A DNA stretch of 64,000 bases from Pseudomonadota bacterium. GTDB lineage: Bacteria; Pseudomonadota; Gammaproteobacteria; Acidiferrobacterales; Acidiferrobacteraceae. The stretch covers positions 21,023 through 85,022 of the forward strand of contig JAJYPD010000006.1 in NCBI GenBank assembly GCA_021795715.1, given 5' to 3'. Numbering within the stretch: the stretch's first letter is position 1; each line of letters starts with the position of its first letter. Of this stretch, positions 28,776 through 38,773 are shown piece by piece. Below the pieces are notes generated by a model. It was not told the DNA's origin. It saw nothing but the letters and a program-made list of their open reading frames with translations, and ran no database searches. Position numbers and translations under genes: made by a program.

Positions 28776-30686
28776 ATGTTAAACACCTTACGTGACAAGA
28801 CCCAGGGCCTGATCGGTGCGGTCCTGCTCGTGGTCTTGGTCGTGCCGTTCGTCCTCTGGGGTGTCAGTTCCTATTTCAGCGGATCGGCGACGACGTATGT
28901 GGCGCGCGGCCATGGCTTGCGCATCACCCGCGTCCAGTTCGAGCAGACCCTCGCCGAACAGCGCGCGGCGATGGAGGCGACGTTCGGCAAGGAACTCAAT
29001 CCCGCCGTGTTGAGCAGCCAGCGCTTCAAGAAGGAAGTGCTGACGGGCCTTGTCAATAAGACTTTGCTTTTACACGACGCCGCGCATGCCGGATACAAGG
29101 TCAGCCCGGTCGCCCTCGCGGAAGAAATCCGCCACGTGCCCGCCTTTCGCGTCAACGGGGCCTTCAGTGAGGCGCGCTACCAGCAGCTGCTGCAAGCCGA
29201 GGGCATGACGCCCGCGCGCTTTGAACAGCGTGTGCGTGACCTGACCATCCTGAATGAAGTCAAGGTCGGTCTGCTTGCCAGCGCGTTCGTGCCCCGGCCG
29301 ACGGCGCAGCGGGCCATCGCTTTGCTGGCGCAGCGCCGTGCGGTCGCCTATACGGTGGTTTCGCCCGACGCCTACGCCTCGCATATTACAGTCAGTCCCG
29401 CGCAGATCGCCCGGTTCTACGCGAAGCACACTGGGGACTTTCGTTTGCCGCAGCAGGTGCGTGTCGATTATGTCCTGTTGTCGCCGCAGACGATTGCGCA
29501 CCACATGAACGGCAAGGCCATCGCCACGAGCACGCTGAAGCGGGCCTACGAACGGCACCTGTCGCTGTTCGTTCAGCCGCAGGCGCGGCTGGCGGCACAT
29601 ATTCTGATCGCGCTGCCTGCGCATCCAACCGCGGCCCAGGTGGCGGCCGCCAAGGCGAAACTCGCGGCGGTGCGCGCGCGGATCCTGCATGGCGCTTCGT
29701 TTGCCGCCATGGCCCGCCAGTATTCGCAGGATACGAGCACCGCGGCCCAGGGGGGGCGGTTGGGTTATGTAACGCGCGCCGATCTGTCCAAACCCGTGGC
29801 CAAGGCGCTGTTTGCGCTGCCCCTGGACGGAATCAGTCAGCCGGTGCAGGGGCAATCCGGTGTTCATCTCCTGAAAGTGCTCGCGATCCGTCCGGCGGTG
29901 CAGACGCGCTTTGCGCAGGCGCGGGCGGCACTCGTGCGGATGGTGTTGCGTGAGCGGGCCAATCGCCGCCTCTACCGATTGTCCGAACGGCTGCGCAACA
30001 AGGCGTTCGAGCACCCCCACAGTCTGATGCCGGCGGCCAAGGCGGTGGGTCTCGATGTGCATCAGAGCGGGTGGTTTACCCGCGCTTGCGGCACCGGGAT
30101 TGCGGCGTTACCGAAAGTGGTGGCGGCCGTGTTTGCGCCCAAGGTACTGGCGGGCCATCGCAATACGCATGCCATTCCGGTGGGGGAAAACGCCATTTTG
30201 GTGGCGCATGTGGTGGCGCGTAAGGCGGCCCGTAGCAAGCCGCTTGCCGCCGTCCGCGGCCAGATCGTACGGATGCTCCGTAGCGCCCAGGCGCGTGAGC
30301 ACGCCAAAGCCGTGGCGGCGGCGCTCGTTCAGGCGGTGGGCAAAGGGCGGCCCTTTGCAGAGGCGGCGCGGCAACTTGGGCTCGTGGTGCGCCAACCTGC
30401 ACCGTTTGGCGTAAAAACCCATCATGTGGCGCCTGCCCTGCGTGAGGCCATTTTCGCGGCGCCCCAGCCGGCAAAAGCCGCCGCCCAGGCGGTACCGCTC
30501 GCCCATGGGCAGGTGGCGGTCTTTGTGCTAGAGCGCGTCATGCTGGGCAATCCGACGACGCATCCGCGGCTTGTCGCCAAGACCACGAATCTGCTGAACA
30601 ACGCCTCGGGTATCGACGCCTATCTGGCGTACGTGAAGACCCTGCGGGCACGCGCCCATGTCCATCTGAATGTTGGCCAGCTATAG
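28776..30686 (+). CDS. ppiD: Peptidyl-prolyl cis-trans isomerase/chaperone PpiD
   Basis: A 636-residue periplasmic foldase anchored by one N-terminal TM (about 12-35). A SurA-like helical N-domain is followed by a parvulin domain (about 265-365; GGRLGYVTRADLSKPVAKALFALP and QPVQGQSGVHLLKVL). It helps outer membrane and exported proteins emerging from Sec. The long C-terminal half is rich in alanine, as usual. The position downstream of hupB is conserved. Confidence 0.92.
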   Translation: MLNTLRDKTQGLIGAVLLVVLVVPFVLWGVSSYFSGSATTYVARGHGLRITRVQFEQTLAEQRAAMEATFGKELNPAVLSSQRFKKEVLTGLVNKTLLLHDAAHAGYKVSPVALAEEIRHVPAFRVNGAFSEARYQQLLQAEGMTPARFEQRVRDLTILNEVKVGLLASAFVPRPTAQRAIALLAQRRAVAYTVVSPDAYASHITVSPAQIARFYAKHTGDFRLPQQVRVDYVLLSPQTIAHHMNGKAIATSTLKRAYERHLSLFVQPQARLAAHILIALPAHPTAAQVAAAKAKLAAVRARILHGASFAAMARQYSQDTSTAAQGGRLGYVTRADLSKPVAKALFALPLDGISQPVQGQSGVHLLKVLAIRPAVQTRFAQARAALVRMVLRERANRRLYRLSERLRNKAFEHPHSLMPAAKAVGLDVHQSGWFTRACGTGIAALPKVVAAVFAPKVLAGHRNTHAIPVGENAILVAHVVARKAARSKPLAAVRGQIVRMLRSAQAREHAKAVAAALVQAVGKGRPFAEAARQLGLVVRQPAPFGVKTHHVAPALREAIFAAPQPAKAAAQAVPLAHGQVAVFVLERVMLGNPTTHPRLVAKTTNLLNNASGIDAYLAYVKTLRARAHVHLNVGQL

Positions 30687-30699
30687 GCCATAGGATGGC

Positions 30700-30723
30700 G
30701 GCGTGCGGGCGGCCCCGCACGCC
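30700..30723. terminator. Hairpin between converging ppiD and fabI
   Basis: GGCGTGCGGG, loop CGGC, CCCGCACGCC: a perfect 10-bp stem between two convergent genes. T-runs are poor on both sides, so it may act with Rho or simply protect 3' ends. Confidence 0.5.
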
Positions 30724-30756
30724 TTCCCCAACATCTATGTCATGCGAAAGCCGCGG

Positions 30757-31548
30757 CTAGACGGCTGCACCCGGCATGCCGACGATGTGGTAACCGCAGT
30801 CGACGTAGAGGATTTCGCCCGTGATGCCCGAGGCGAGGTCAGAGGAAAGAAACGCGGCCGCATTACCCACTTCCTCGATGGTCACGCCGCGGTGCAGCGG
30901 TGCACTGTTTTCATAGTAGTCGAGCATTTTGCGCAGATCGCTGATACCGGCGGCCGCCAGGGTCTTGATGGGGCCTGCGGAAATGCCGTTTACGCGCACG
31001 TTGTGGGCGCCGAGGCTCTGTGCCAGGTAGCGGACATTGGCCTCGAGACTTGCCTTTGCCAGCCCCATCACATTGTAATGCGGGATGACGCGGACCGCGC
31101 CCAGATAGGAGAGCGTGAGCACGGATCCCTGTCGCGCGATGAGCATGGGCCGCGCGGCCTTGGTGACCGCCGCCAGGCTGTATGAACTGATGTTGTGCGC
31201 CTCCAGGAAACCTTCCCGGGTTACCGAATCCAGATAATCCCCCTCCAGCTGCTCCTTGGGAGCAAAGGCCACCGAGTGGACGAGGATGTCCAGACCATCC
31301 GGCCAGTGTTTCTGCAGCTTGGCGAAGGCCTGTTCGATTTCCTCGTCATGCGCCACATCACAGGGTAAAAGCAGGTCGCTGTTGGTTTGGGCCGCCAGAT
31401 TCTGGATGCGGCTCAAGATCTTTTCGTTTTGGTATGTATAGGCAATTTCGGCGCCCTCCCGATGCATGGCCTGTGCCACGCCCCAGGCGATCGAGCGCTC
31501 ATTGAGGGCGCCCAGAATCAACGCCTTCTTACCCGTCAAAAATCCCAT
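30757..31548 (-). CDS. fabI: Enoyl-[acyl-carrier-protein] reductase (NADH)
   Basis: A 263-residue SDR-type enzyme that reduces trans-2-enoyl-ACP in the last step of each fatty acid elongation cycle. The N-terminus has [21 protein letters not shown], and the catalytic Tyr and Lys appear in [18 protein letters not shown]. The length is normal (262 in E. coli). This is the triclosan-sensitive class by motif. It is monocistronic and convergent with ppiD. Confidence 0.95.
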   Translation of the reverse strand: MGFLTGKKALILGALNERSIAWGVAQAMHREGAEIAYTYQNEKILSRIQNLAAQTNSDLLLPCDVAHDEEIEQAFAKLQKHWPDGLDILVHSVAFAPKEQLEGDYLDSVTREGFLEAHNISSYSLAAVTKAARPMLIARQGSVLTLSYLGAVRVIPHYNVMGLAKASLEANVRYLAQSLGAHNVRVNGISAGPIKTLAAAGISDLRKMLDYYENSAPLHRGVTIEEVGNAAAFLSSDLASGITGEILYVDCGYHIVGMPGAAV

Positions 31549-31618
31549 GACATGTCCCCTTTACAAGCACTAACGGCTTTTGCAGTCCCAAATGGTAACG
31601 CGAGGCGAGGGTTACGTG

Positions 31619-33481
31619 CTATTCGGAGACTCGATTTGCAGCTTCCGCTGTTGCAACCATGGATGGCGGTTCCCAAATAAGGATGCGTTGACCCAGGTGC
31701 AGTATACCACGGACGTGGCTGTTCCAATGCTCGAGCTGGCTTACGTAGACGCGGTAGCGTTGTGCGATGCTCCAGAGGGTGTCACCCGGGCGGACCCGAT
31801 GGATGATGCGTACGCGCCCTTGGCCGTTCCGGGCCAGCGCCAGCCGTACGCCACCGGCGCCGCGGCCCGGGATACGCAGGGGTTGACCGACTTGCAGAAA
31901 AGGACTGTAGAGGTGGTTGACCGACATGATCGAGGCGACGCTTACCCCATACTGCTGGGCGATGCCATAGAGGGTGTCGCCGGGCTGGACGTGGAAGACC
32001 GCCCCCTGGCCGTGACGGACGAGGGCGACACGCACACCGCTTTCCGCACCCGGGATCCGCAGCACCTCGCCGACGCGCAGCAAAGGATTGTAGAGATGAT
32101 TCGTTGACATGATCGAGGCCACGCTCACCCCATACTGCTGGGCGATGCCATAGAGGGTGTCGCCGGGCTGGACGCGGAATAATCCGGGCCCTGCATTGTT
32201 GCGGGCCACAGCCACCTGCGGCTGACCTTCACGGCGGATGACCAGGCGCCGTCCGGCGACCGGTATCAGCAGGCCCTGGCCGACGCGCAGAAACGTGTTG
32301 TAGAGATGATTCGTCGACATGATCGCCTGCACGCTGACGCCGTATTCCGCGGCGATGTCGTCGAGCGTATTGCCTGGCCGGACGATGTAGCGGGCCCATT
32401 GCATGCGGTCTTGCGGCGGCAGCTGGCTCAAGCCTTCGAGCAACGCCGCCTTGGTCGCCACCGGCACGAGGATCGTCTGCGGTCCATGGGGCGCGGTCGC
32501 CCAGCGCCGGTAACCCGGATTGATCGCGTACAGCTGCTTGAGCGACATGTTGGCGAGACGGGCCACGACGCTGAGATCGATCTGTGAGCCCGCATTGACG
32601 CGCACGAAATAGGGGCTGTTGGGAATGTCGCGCAGCTGAAGACCGAATTTCTGCGGATCGCGCACGATGTTCACGAACGCCATCAGTTTGGGCACATAGT
32701 GTTCGGTCTGCAGGGGCAGCCGCAACTGGGCGTAGTGGGTGCCAAGGCCCAGGGCCTGATTGTGCGCGATGGCCTGCTGGACCGTGCCTTCTCCGGCGTT
32801 GTAGGCGGCAAGCGCCAGATCCCAGCTGTGAAATTCCTTATGTAACGCCTGCAGGTAGTCGAGCGCGGCATTGGTCGAGGCGATGATGTCGCGTTCGCCG
32901 TTGTACCACCAGTTCGATTTCAGTCCCCACAGGCGGCCGGTCGCGGGCTCGAACTGCCACAGACCGATCGCTGCCGACCGGGAATAGGCTTCTGGCGAAT
33001 AACCGCTTTCAATAGCCGGCAGCAGCGCGATTTCCATCGGCATGTTGCGCTTCTGCACGTCCTCCACGATCTGGTAGAGGTAGAGATTCGCCCGCTGCAG
33101 CATGCGTTCAACATATTGAGGATTGTCGACGAACCATTGCTCGTAGCGTGCAACCAGCGGCCCACCCATCACCGGCATGCGGAACCCGGCGCGGATGCGC
33201 TGCCACAGGTTCATGTAATGGGGGTCGCTCGTATCTTCCAACACCGCCGTTCCCGTCGGCGGGGGCACCGGTTCGACGGGACATTGAGTCTTCGTGGCGG
33301 ATGGTCCCGTGCTGGTTACCGTGATCCGGGGCCGCGGGTTGTTGTCCGGTGACGGCCCCGCGGCGGTGGCTTCGGCAGCGCCGAACGAATGGAGTGGAGT
33401 GGTGGCGCAACCGACCAACCCCATAAGGGTCGTAGCGACACTGGTCAGACGCAAAACGCCCTTAAAAGATACGGTTGCCAT
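31619..33481 (-). CDS. mltD: Membrane-bound lytic murein transglycosylase D with four LysM domains
   Basis: A 620-residue lipoprotein (lipobox GLVGC near residue 25). The SLT catalytic domain shows the catalytic Glu in LPAIESGYSPEA and SRSAAIGLWQFEPATG, with LALAAYNAGEG downstream. Four LysM peptidoglycan-binding repeats follow; the second and third are nearly identical in protein (PGDTLYGIAQQYGVSVASIM) and DNA (31948-31991 and 32131-32173 share one block), a sign of recent duplication or conversion. E. coli MltD has fewer LysM units. It is divergent from nothing and followed upstream by gloB on the same strand. Confidence 0.93.
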   Translation of the reverse strand: MATVSFKGVLRLTSVATTLMGLVGCATTPLHSFGAAEATAAGPSPDNNPRPRITVTSTGPSATKTQCPVEPVPPPTGTAVLEDTSDPHYMNLWQRIRAGFRMPVMGGPLVARYEQWFVDNPQYVERMLQRANLYLYQIVEDVQKRNMPMEIALLPAIESGYSPEAYSRSAAIGLWQFEPATGRLWGLKSNWWYNGERDIIASTNAALDYLQALHKEFHSWDLALAAYNAGEGTVQQAIAHNQALGLGTHYAQLRLPLQTEHYVPKLMAFVNIVRDPQKFGLQLRDIPNSPYFVRVNAGSQIDLSVVARLANMSLKQLYAINPGYRRWATAPHGPQTILVPVATKAALLEGLSQLPPQDRMQWARYIVRPGNTLDDIAAEYGVSVQAIMSTNHLYNTFLRVGQGLLIPVAGRRLVIRREGQPQVAVARNNAGPGLFRVQPGDTLYGIAQQYGVSVASIMSTNHLYNPLLRVGEVLRIPGAESGVRVALVRHGQGAVFHVQPGDTLYGIAQQYGVSVASIMSVNHLYSPFLQVGQPLRIPGRGAGGVRLALARNGQGRVRIIHRVRPGDTLWSIAQRYRVYVSQLEHWNSHVRGILHLGQRILIWEPPSMVATAEAANRVSE

Positions 33482-33524
33482 GGTTTGAGACTATAGGAAA
33501 TGGCGAGCTCGGCGTCAACGATTT

Positions 33525-34295
33525 CTATCCTTGAAAATCATCCTTCCAGCGCCGTAGTGTAGCGAAGAAGGCTGCGTCCGTATCGGACTTTGGTCCGCCA
33601 AGACGCGCGACGTGTGCACGCAGGCTCGCATGGTGCGTGCGCAGAAAGGGATTGATCCGCCGTTCGTCGGCTATGGTGCTCGGGAGGGTCGGCTGACCGG
33701 CGTCGCGCAACCGGCGGGCGCGTTGGGCGTAATGCAGGATGTCGTCGTTATCCGGTTCGACGTGCCGGGCAAAGCGCAGATTCGAGATCGTATACTCGTG
33801 CGCGCAGTACACGCGGGTCTGCGGCGGGAGCGCCGCAAGCCGCATGAGGGAGGCGTGCATCTGAAAGGCGGTACCCTCGAAAAGCCGTCCGCACCCCGCG
33901 GAAAACAGCGTGTCTCCGCAAAACAGCCGCTCATCGGATAGGTAGGCCACATGGCCGCGTGTGTGTCCCGGCACCTCGAGGACGCGAAAGGTGGCGACGG
34001 ACGTATCGAAAACCTGGCCGTCGCGGACACCCACGGTGGTTCCGGGGATCGCTTCGGCGGCCGGCGCGTACACGGGGATGCGGTAGCGCGCCGCGAGCGC
34101 CTCTATGCCGCCTGTGTGATCCCCATGATGGTGTGTGCACAAAATGAGCGCCGGGTGCAATCCGCGCCGTTCTACGGCGTCGATGACGGGCTCGGCGAGA
34201 CCCGGATCGACGATCGCCACGTCGCGAGGTTCCGGTCCCGGGACAAGCCAGATATAGTTATCCCGAAAGGCGGGAACCGCGAGGGCGTCGTCCAT
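33525..34295 (-). CDS. gloB: Hydroxyacylglutathione hydrolase (glyoxalase II)
   Basis: A protein of about 256 residues with a metallo-beta-lactamase fold. THHHGDHTGG is the dinuclear metal motif, and the substrate-binding end reads RRINPFLRTHHASLR. It hydrolyses S-lactoylglutathione to lactate and glutathione. An upstream ATG at 34319 overlaps the divergent gene; the ATG at 34295 gives the normal N-terminus (DALAVPAFRDNYIWLV). It is divergent from the methyltransferase-rnhA-dnaQ genes, the order seen in E. coli. Confidence 0.94.
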   Translation of the reverse strand: MDDALAVPAFRDNYIWLVPGPEPRDVAIVDPGLAEPVIDAVERRGLHPALILCTHHHGDHTGGIEALAARYRIPVYAPAAEAIPGTTVGVRDGQVFDTSVATFRVLEVPGHTRGHVAYLSDERLFCGDTLFSAGCGRLFEGTAFQMHASLMRLAALPPQTRVYCAHEYTISNLRFARHVEPDNDDILHYAQRARRLRDAGQPTLPSTIADERRINPFLRTHHASLRAHVARLGGPKSDTDAAFFATLRRWKDDFQG

Positions 34296-34317
34296 GCGGC
34301 GAGTGTGAGGGTAGACC

Positions 34318-35070
34318 ATGTGTGAGTCAATGGACGGGCGGGATCCGGGTGGGCGCGAACGACTTGCTCACTGGTTTACGGGACCGCTCGGGAGGTCGCT
34401 GCAGGCGTTGGAGAGCCATCGGCTGCGGGACATCCTGCCTGCTTTCGCCGGCACGTTTGCAGTCCAGGTCGGTCACATCGGTGACTGCGATCTGCTCGAA
34501 TCGAGTCCGACCGCGGTGCATGTACTGGTCGATCCGGACGCGGGATCCGGGGGCGCCGTCGTGCGGGCTCTGCCGGAGGAGCTGCCGTTGGATACCCGCA
34601 GTGTCCAGGTCGTCCTGCTCGCGCACACGCTGGATGTCTCCGAGCAGCCTCACCAGGCGCTGCGCGAGGCCGAGCGGGTGCTGGCGCCGGAGGGACATGT
34701 CGTCATCCTCGGTTTCAACCGCGTGAGCCTCTGGAGGCTTGCTTGTCTCTTCCGCCATCGCCGGGAACGCCGCCCCTGGTGCGGGGCGGCGGCCATCGGC
34801 CTGTCCCGGCTGAAGGACTGGCTGTCGTTGCTCGATTTCGAGCTTGTGCGCGGCGGCATGCTCTATTACCGGCCGCCGGTCGCACAGGCTTATCTGCGCG
34901 ACCGCCTGTTTTTCCTGGAGCGCATCGGCGATCGCTGGTGGCCGCTCGGTGCGGCGGTCTATCTCGTCGTGGCCCGCAAGCGGACACCCGGTATGATGCC
35001 GATTCCCAGGCGCGCGCGGCGGCGCCGGTTGCGGCCGGCATCGCGGCCCGTGGGGCTCGGTCATGGCTGA
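34318..35070 (+). CDS. SAM-dependent methyltransferase (YafS-like)
   Basis: A 250-residue class I methyltransferase. The usual glycine-rich SAM loop is weak ([13 protein letters not shown]), but [46 protein letters not shown] is the typical type 11 region. The order gloB/yafS/rnhA/dnaQ in gammaproteobacteria supports a YafS-like assignment. The substrate is unknown. The C-terminus is arginine-rich and overlaps the rnhA start by eight bases. An internal start at 34330 is possible. Confidence 0.75.
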   Translation: MCESMDGRDPGGRERLAHWFTGPLGRSLQALESHRLRDILPAFAGTFAVQVGHIGDCDLLESSPTAVHVLVDPDAGSGGAVVRALPEELPLDTRSVQVVLLAHTLDVSEQPHQALREAERVLAPEGHVVILGFNRVSLWRLACLFRHRRERRPWCGAAAIGLSRLKDWLSLLDFELVRGGMLYYRPPVAQAYLRDRLFFLERIGDRWWPLGAAVYLVVARKRTPGMMPIPRRARRRRLRPASRPVGLGHG

Positions 35071-35533
35071 GCAACCGCCGGTGCAGATCTTTACCGACGG
35101 GGCCTGCCGCGGCAATCCGGGGCCGGGGGGGTGGGGCGCGATCCTGCGCAGTGGCACGCGTGAGCGCATCCTGAGCGGGGCCGAGCCGATGACGACCAAT
35201 AACCGTATGGAGCTGACCGCCGCGGTCGTGGCCTTGCAGGCGCTGAAAAGGCCCTGCAAGGTGGAGCTTGTGACCGATTCGCAGTATGTGCGGCAGGGCA
35301 TCACCGCGTGGATTGCGCAGTGGAAGCGGCGCGGCTGGCTGACGGCCGCCCGCAAGCCCGTTTTGAACCAGGATCTGTGGCAGCAGCTGGACGCCGCCGC
35401 CGCGCCCCACGACATCGAGTGGCGGTGGGTGCGTGGACACACGGGGCACATCGAAAACGAACGCGCCGACCGCCTCGCCAACGAAGCCATCGACAAATTG
35501 CTGAAGGCCTCGGGGCTGGCGCGCGGACGATGA
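35063..35533 (+). CDS. rnhA: Ribonuclease HI
   Basis: A 156-residue enzyme that cuts RNA in RNA-DNA hybrids. Catalytic residues appear in [17 protein letters not shown] (Asp), NRMELTA (Glu), VTDSQYV (Asp) and the final [10 protein letters not shown] (Asp), with the [12 protein letters not shown]is loop. It overlaps the upstream methyltransferase and is followed after 13 bases by dnaQ. Confidence 0.97.
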   Translation: MAEQPPVQIFTDGACRGNPGPGGWGAILRSGTRERILSGAEPMTTNNRMELTAAVVALQALKRPCKVELVTDSQYVRQGITAWIAQWKRRGWLTAARKPVLNQDLWQQLDAAAAPHDIEWRWVRGHTGHIENERADRLANEAIDKLLKASGLARGR

Positions 35534-35546
35534 AAGAGGGAGTGTA

Positions 35547-36275
35547 ATGCGGCAAATCGTTCTCGATACCGAAACCACCGGACTGGATCCGGCGGAAGGA
35601 CATGCGATCATCGAAATCGGCGCCATCGAGCTCGTCAACCGGCGCATCACCAATGCGGACCTGTTCCACGAATATATCAATCCGCGGCGCGCCATCGACG
35701 CGGCGGCTGTGGAAGTCCATGGCATTACCAGCGAGATGCTGGCCGACAAGCCGGTGTTCGCCGATATCGTGGAGCGGTTTTTGGAGGCGGTCCAGGGCGC
35801 GGAGCTGCTGATTCATAACGCCCCCTTTGATGTCGGGTTTCTGAACGCCGAAATTCGCCGCGTCTGGGAGAGCGGGCGCACGCTGCCGGTGCGCCAGATC
35901 GAAGAGTGCTGCCAGATCGTCGACACCCTGCAGCTTGCGCGCCAGTTGCACCCGGGACAGAAGAATAGTCTGGATGCGCTGTGCAAGCGTTACGGCATCG
36001 ACAACAGCCATCGAATCCAGCACGGGGCGCGTCTCGACGCCATCATTCTGGCGGATGTCTATCTGGCGATGACAGGTGGCCAGACCACGCTTTTTGCCGA
36101 CACCGTCGAATCTTTCGAGCCGCTTACCCTGGATGTCCGCGGGTGGCAGGCGGGTGAGCCGTTGGTGATCCGGGCCTCAGCCGAGGAGCTCGCCGCGCAC
36201 GAGGCCTGTCTGCAGGACATCGACAAGAAAAGCGCAGGCCGCTGTCTCTGGAAGGTCTTGCAGGGGGATGCCTAG
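35547..36275 (+). CDS. dnaQ: DNA polymerase III epsilon subunit (proofreading exonuclease)
   Basis: A 242-residue DEDDh 3'-5' exonuclease. Exo I is IVLDTETTGLD, Exo II is LIHNAPFDVGFLN, and Exo III has HRIQHGARLDAIILADVY. The C-terminal tail binds the polymerase alpha subunit. Length equals E. coli DnaQ (243). It is the last gene of the rnhA group. Confidence 0.96.
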   Translation: MRQIVLDTETTGLDPAEGHAIIEIGAIELVNRRITNADLFHEYINPRRAIDAAAVEVHGITSEMLADKPVFADIVERFLEAVQGAELLIHNAPFDVGFLNAEIRRVWESGRTLPVRQIEECCQIVDTLQLARQLHPGQKNSLDALCKRYGIDNSHRIQHGARLDAIILADVYLAMTGGQTTLFADTVESFEPLTLDVRGWQAGEPLVIRASAEELAAHEACLQDIDKKSAGRCLWKVLQGDA

Positions 36276-36604
36276 GAGCCTGTCCGGGTCATATCACGGG
36301 AGATGGTCTTCTGGGCCATCACCATGGCCGCCTTGGGCGTCTGGGTGGGGCACGACCTGGTACTGCCGGGGATCAATTCCGCGGCGCCACAGCAAGGACG
36401 CTTCCTGGTCATGGCCCCTTAAAAGACAGGATCGGTCCGGGTGTGGCATAGGCCTTGCCAGACGCGATGATCGGCATGGGTCGTCATGCTCTTCCGGCAG
36501 GGGGCGGGCGGCAGCGCCATTATTGGCCCAGGCGCTGGCCTGTTTCCCGTGTGGACCCCGAAACCGTTACCGGGACAGGTTCCCAGCGGCGCGCGCCGAC
36601 CGGC
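36276..36604. other. Gene-free region between dnaQ and an MFS gene
   Basis: About 330 bases between two convergent genes. A 39-codon open frame with a hydrophobic start lies at 36303-36422 in the same frame as dnaQ, but it has no usable ribosome site. I see no clear terminator hairpin or repeat. Confidence 0.4.
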
Positions 36605-37786
36605 TCACCGAATCGGCGCCTTGCGTGTGCCCGACACGAAGAGAACCAGCACGGCCGCGAGCAGGACGCCGAGCAGGGGAAAGGCGAGGTGGTAGCCGCC
36701 GATCGCCACGGCCACCCCAGTGAGCGCAGGACCGATGGCCTGACCCACATCCATGATGGTCCGCAAAAAGCCCATGCCCGCGCCAAAGCCGCCGGCACGG
36801 CTGCGGTCGCCGACGAGCGCGCCGGTGGCGGCGGTGGTGGCGGCAAAGCCGACGCCAAACAAGGTGTTGATGCCCACAAGGGGGGCGAAGGCGTGGGTGA
36901 AAGGCAGCGCGCACAGCGAAACTGCGCCGGCAATGAGGCCTGCGTGGATGAAGCGGGCGCGGCCGTGGCGGTCGGAGAGCCGGCCGAAGTAAGGCTTCAG
37001 GAAGATCACACTCAAAAGCTGCAGGCCAAGCAGGATGCCGGTTTCCCACGCTGGCCAGCCGGCGCGGGTCGTGTACAGGGCGAGAAACGCCTCGACTGCG
37101 CCGTACACCAGAAACTGGGCGGCCTCCACGAGACTCGTCGTGCGAATCACGGGGTCGTGCCAGACTGCCGCCACCGAGATCTTCGTGCGCGTCTTGCGGG
37201 CCTGTGATCGGGGATGCACCGTCGGCAGGCGAATGCCGAGCGCGAGCGCCGCCAGCGCTGCCGCACCGCACCCGAGGAATACGCCGGTAAAGCCTGTCAC
37301 CGAAATCAGGAACCCGCCCAGAAAAGGCGCGCACGAGCGGCCGACGGTGCTCATCGCACTGTAGGTCGCAAGGACCTGGCCGCGCCGGGCCCGAAAGCGT
37401 TCGGCAATCTCGGCGGTGATGGTGGTGCCGAAGATGGCGGTGGCAAAGCCATGATAGAAACGGATCAGTGCCAGCTGGCCGATGTCTGTCACCAGAAGAT
37501 ATAAAAAGGGCGCCGTGGCGAACACAAAGAGGGCCAGGAGCAGCAAAGGGCGGGCGCCGAGCCGGTCGCGCAAGAGACCCACCGGCAGACTGATGAGGAT
37601 ACCCGGGATCGTCGATGCCATTGCCGTTGCGCCGATGGCAACGGGACCGGCGCCCAGGTGATGGGCAAAAAGCGGCAAAGTCGGGGTTTTCGACATAGTC
37701 GAGCTAAGGAGCGCAAACGCGCCCGTCAGGCCCGCCAGGATGAGAAAGGGCGGGCGCAGGCGCGTCTTGCGGTGTGGTAAATCCAT
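36605..37786 (-). CDS. MFS transporter
   Basis: A 393-residue 12-TM major facilitator. The TM2-3 loop has GLLRDRLGARPLLL (motif A) and the pseudo-symmetric TM8-9 loop has GRLSDRHGRARFI. The TM5 region lacks a clear drug-antiporter signature. It stands alone, divergent from the hydrolase gene 84 bases away, and the substrate cannot be told. Start ATG at 37786. Confidence 0.85.
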   Translation of the reverse strand: MDLPHRKTRLRPPFLILAGLTGAFALLSSTMSKTPTLPLFAHHLGAGPVAIGATAMASTIPGILISLPVGLLRDRLGARPLLLLALFVFATAPFLYLLVTDIGQLALIRFYHGFATAIFGTTITAEIAERFRARRGQVLATYSAMSTVGRSCAPFLGGFLISVTGFTGVFLGCGAAALAALALGIRLPTVHPRSQARKTRTKISVAAVWHDPVIRTTSLVEAAQFLVYGAVEAFLALYTTRAGWPAWETGILLGLQLLSVIFLKPYFGRLSDRHGRARFIHAGLIAGAVSLCALPFTHAFAPLVGINTLFGVGFAATTAATGALVGDRSRAGGFGAGMGFLRTIMDVGQAIGPALTGVAVAIGGYHLAFPLLGVLLAAVLVLFVSGTRKAPIR

Positions 37787-37870
37787 GGGCGGCGCGACGG
37801 CGTATCGATGGGATTGTGGCGTAGGATAGCAGACTCGGTGCGGGTGAGCGCAGGCTCAGGGGTGACCGGG

Positions 37871-38773
37871 ATGAATTCACGGGCGGCGGGCCAGGCCGGG
37901 GGCAACTCGGGCCGCGAACACACCTTTGTGCTGGCCGACGGCCGCCGGGTCGGTTGCACCGAGTATGGCACGCAGGGCCCCGTCATTCTCTATTGCCACG
38001 GCTTTCCGGGTTCCCGGCAAGAGGCGCAGCTCCTTGCGCCGGCGCTGAAGGCGCAGGCCGTGCGTCTCCTGGCGGTCGACCGCCCCGGGTATGGCCGTTC
38101 GGATCCGTCCCCCGGACGCACCATCCCATCCTGGGTCGGTGATGCGCGCCAACTGCTGGCGGGTCTGGGCGTGGCGCGCTGCGCGGTGCTCGGTGTATCC
38201 GGCGGCGCACCCTATGCGCTCGCTCTGCTCCATGGCGCGCCTGAGGTGACCCACGGGGCCGTCGTATCCGGTCTGGGCCCCCCGCAGGCCCTGTTTGCTG
38301 AGCGGCGCCATCTGTTTTTCGCCGCACGAGCCGCCCTGGGTCTCGCTCGCCGCTATCCGGCGCTGACGCCGTTTTTGGCGCGGCTTTCCGTGGATTGGCT
38401 GCGCCTGCGCCTGCGCACGGTGCCGCTGCGTTACGCAGGCGGCCGTGATGTCACGGTGCTGCGCGATGCGCGTGTCGAGAGCGTGCTTTGCGCGGCACAA
38501 AGGGAGGGTCTGCGCCAGGGTGCGGCGTCGGCTGCAGAGGAGCTTCTTTTGTATTTGGCCCCGTGGGGTTTTGCGCTGGAGGAAATCAGCAAACCCGTCG
38601 GTCTGTGGCACGGCGGCGCCGACCGCATCGTGCCAATCGGCGTAGCGCGCCGCGTGGCTTGCTCCCTACCGCAGGTCGCGGCTCATTACTGTCCCGCTGA
38701 TGGCCATTATTCCCTGCCCATCCTGCGCGGCGCAGCGATCATCGGTGGATTGCGAGATGGGACTGTGTCTTGA
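37871..38773 (+). CDS. Alpha/beta hydrolase
   Basis: A protein of about 300 residues. The oxyanion region is ILYCHGFPGSRQEA, the nucleophile elbow is GVSGGAPYAL (G-x-S-x-G), and the charge-relay end shows LWHGGADRIVPIGVAR and a late His (PADGHYSLPIL). It could be an esterase or epoxide-hydrolase-like enzyme; the substrate is unknown. AGGGG lies eight bases before the ATG at 37871. Its 3' end overlaps the convergent EAL-domain gene by 35 bases. Confidence 0.82.
   Translation: MNSRAAGQAGGNSGREHTFVLADGRRVGCTEYGTQGPVILYCHGFPGSRQEAQLLAPALKAQAVRLLAVDRPGYGRSDPSPGRTIPSWVGDARQLLAGLGVARCAVLGVSGGAPYALALLHGAPEVTHGAVVSGLGPPQALFAERRHLFFAARAALGLARRYPALTPFLARLSVDWLRLRLRTVPLRYAGGRDVTVLRDARVESVLCAAQREGLRQGAASAAEELLLYLAPWGFALEEISKPVGLWHGGADRIVPIGVARRVACSLPQVAAHYCPADGHYSLPILRGAAIIGGLRDGTVS

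Noticed and set aside
31948..32330. Spaced direct repeats that could suggest a CRISPR array
   Set aside because: They are in frame inside mltD and encode LysM domains. No CRISPR array or cas gene is in the window.
36303..36422. 39-codon open frame with hydrophobic start after dnaQ
   Set aside because: It is in the same frame as dnaQ directly after its stop, has no spaced ribosome site and no recognisable similarity.
38739..38773. 35-base convergent overlap of hydrolase and EAL genes as a regulatory device
   Set aside because: Short tail-to-tail overlaps are common in compact genomes and both reading frames end normally.
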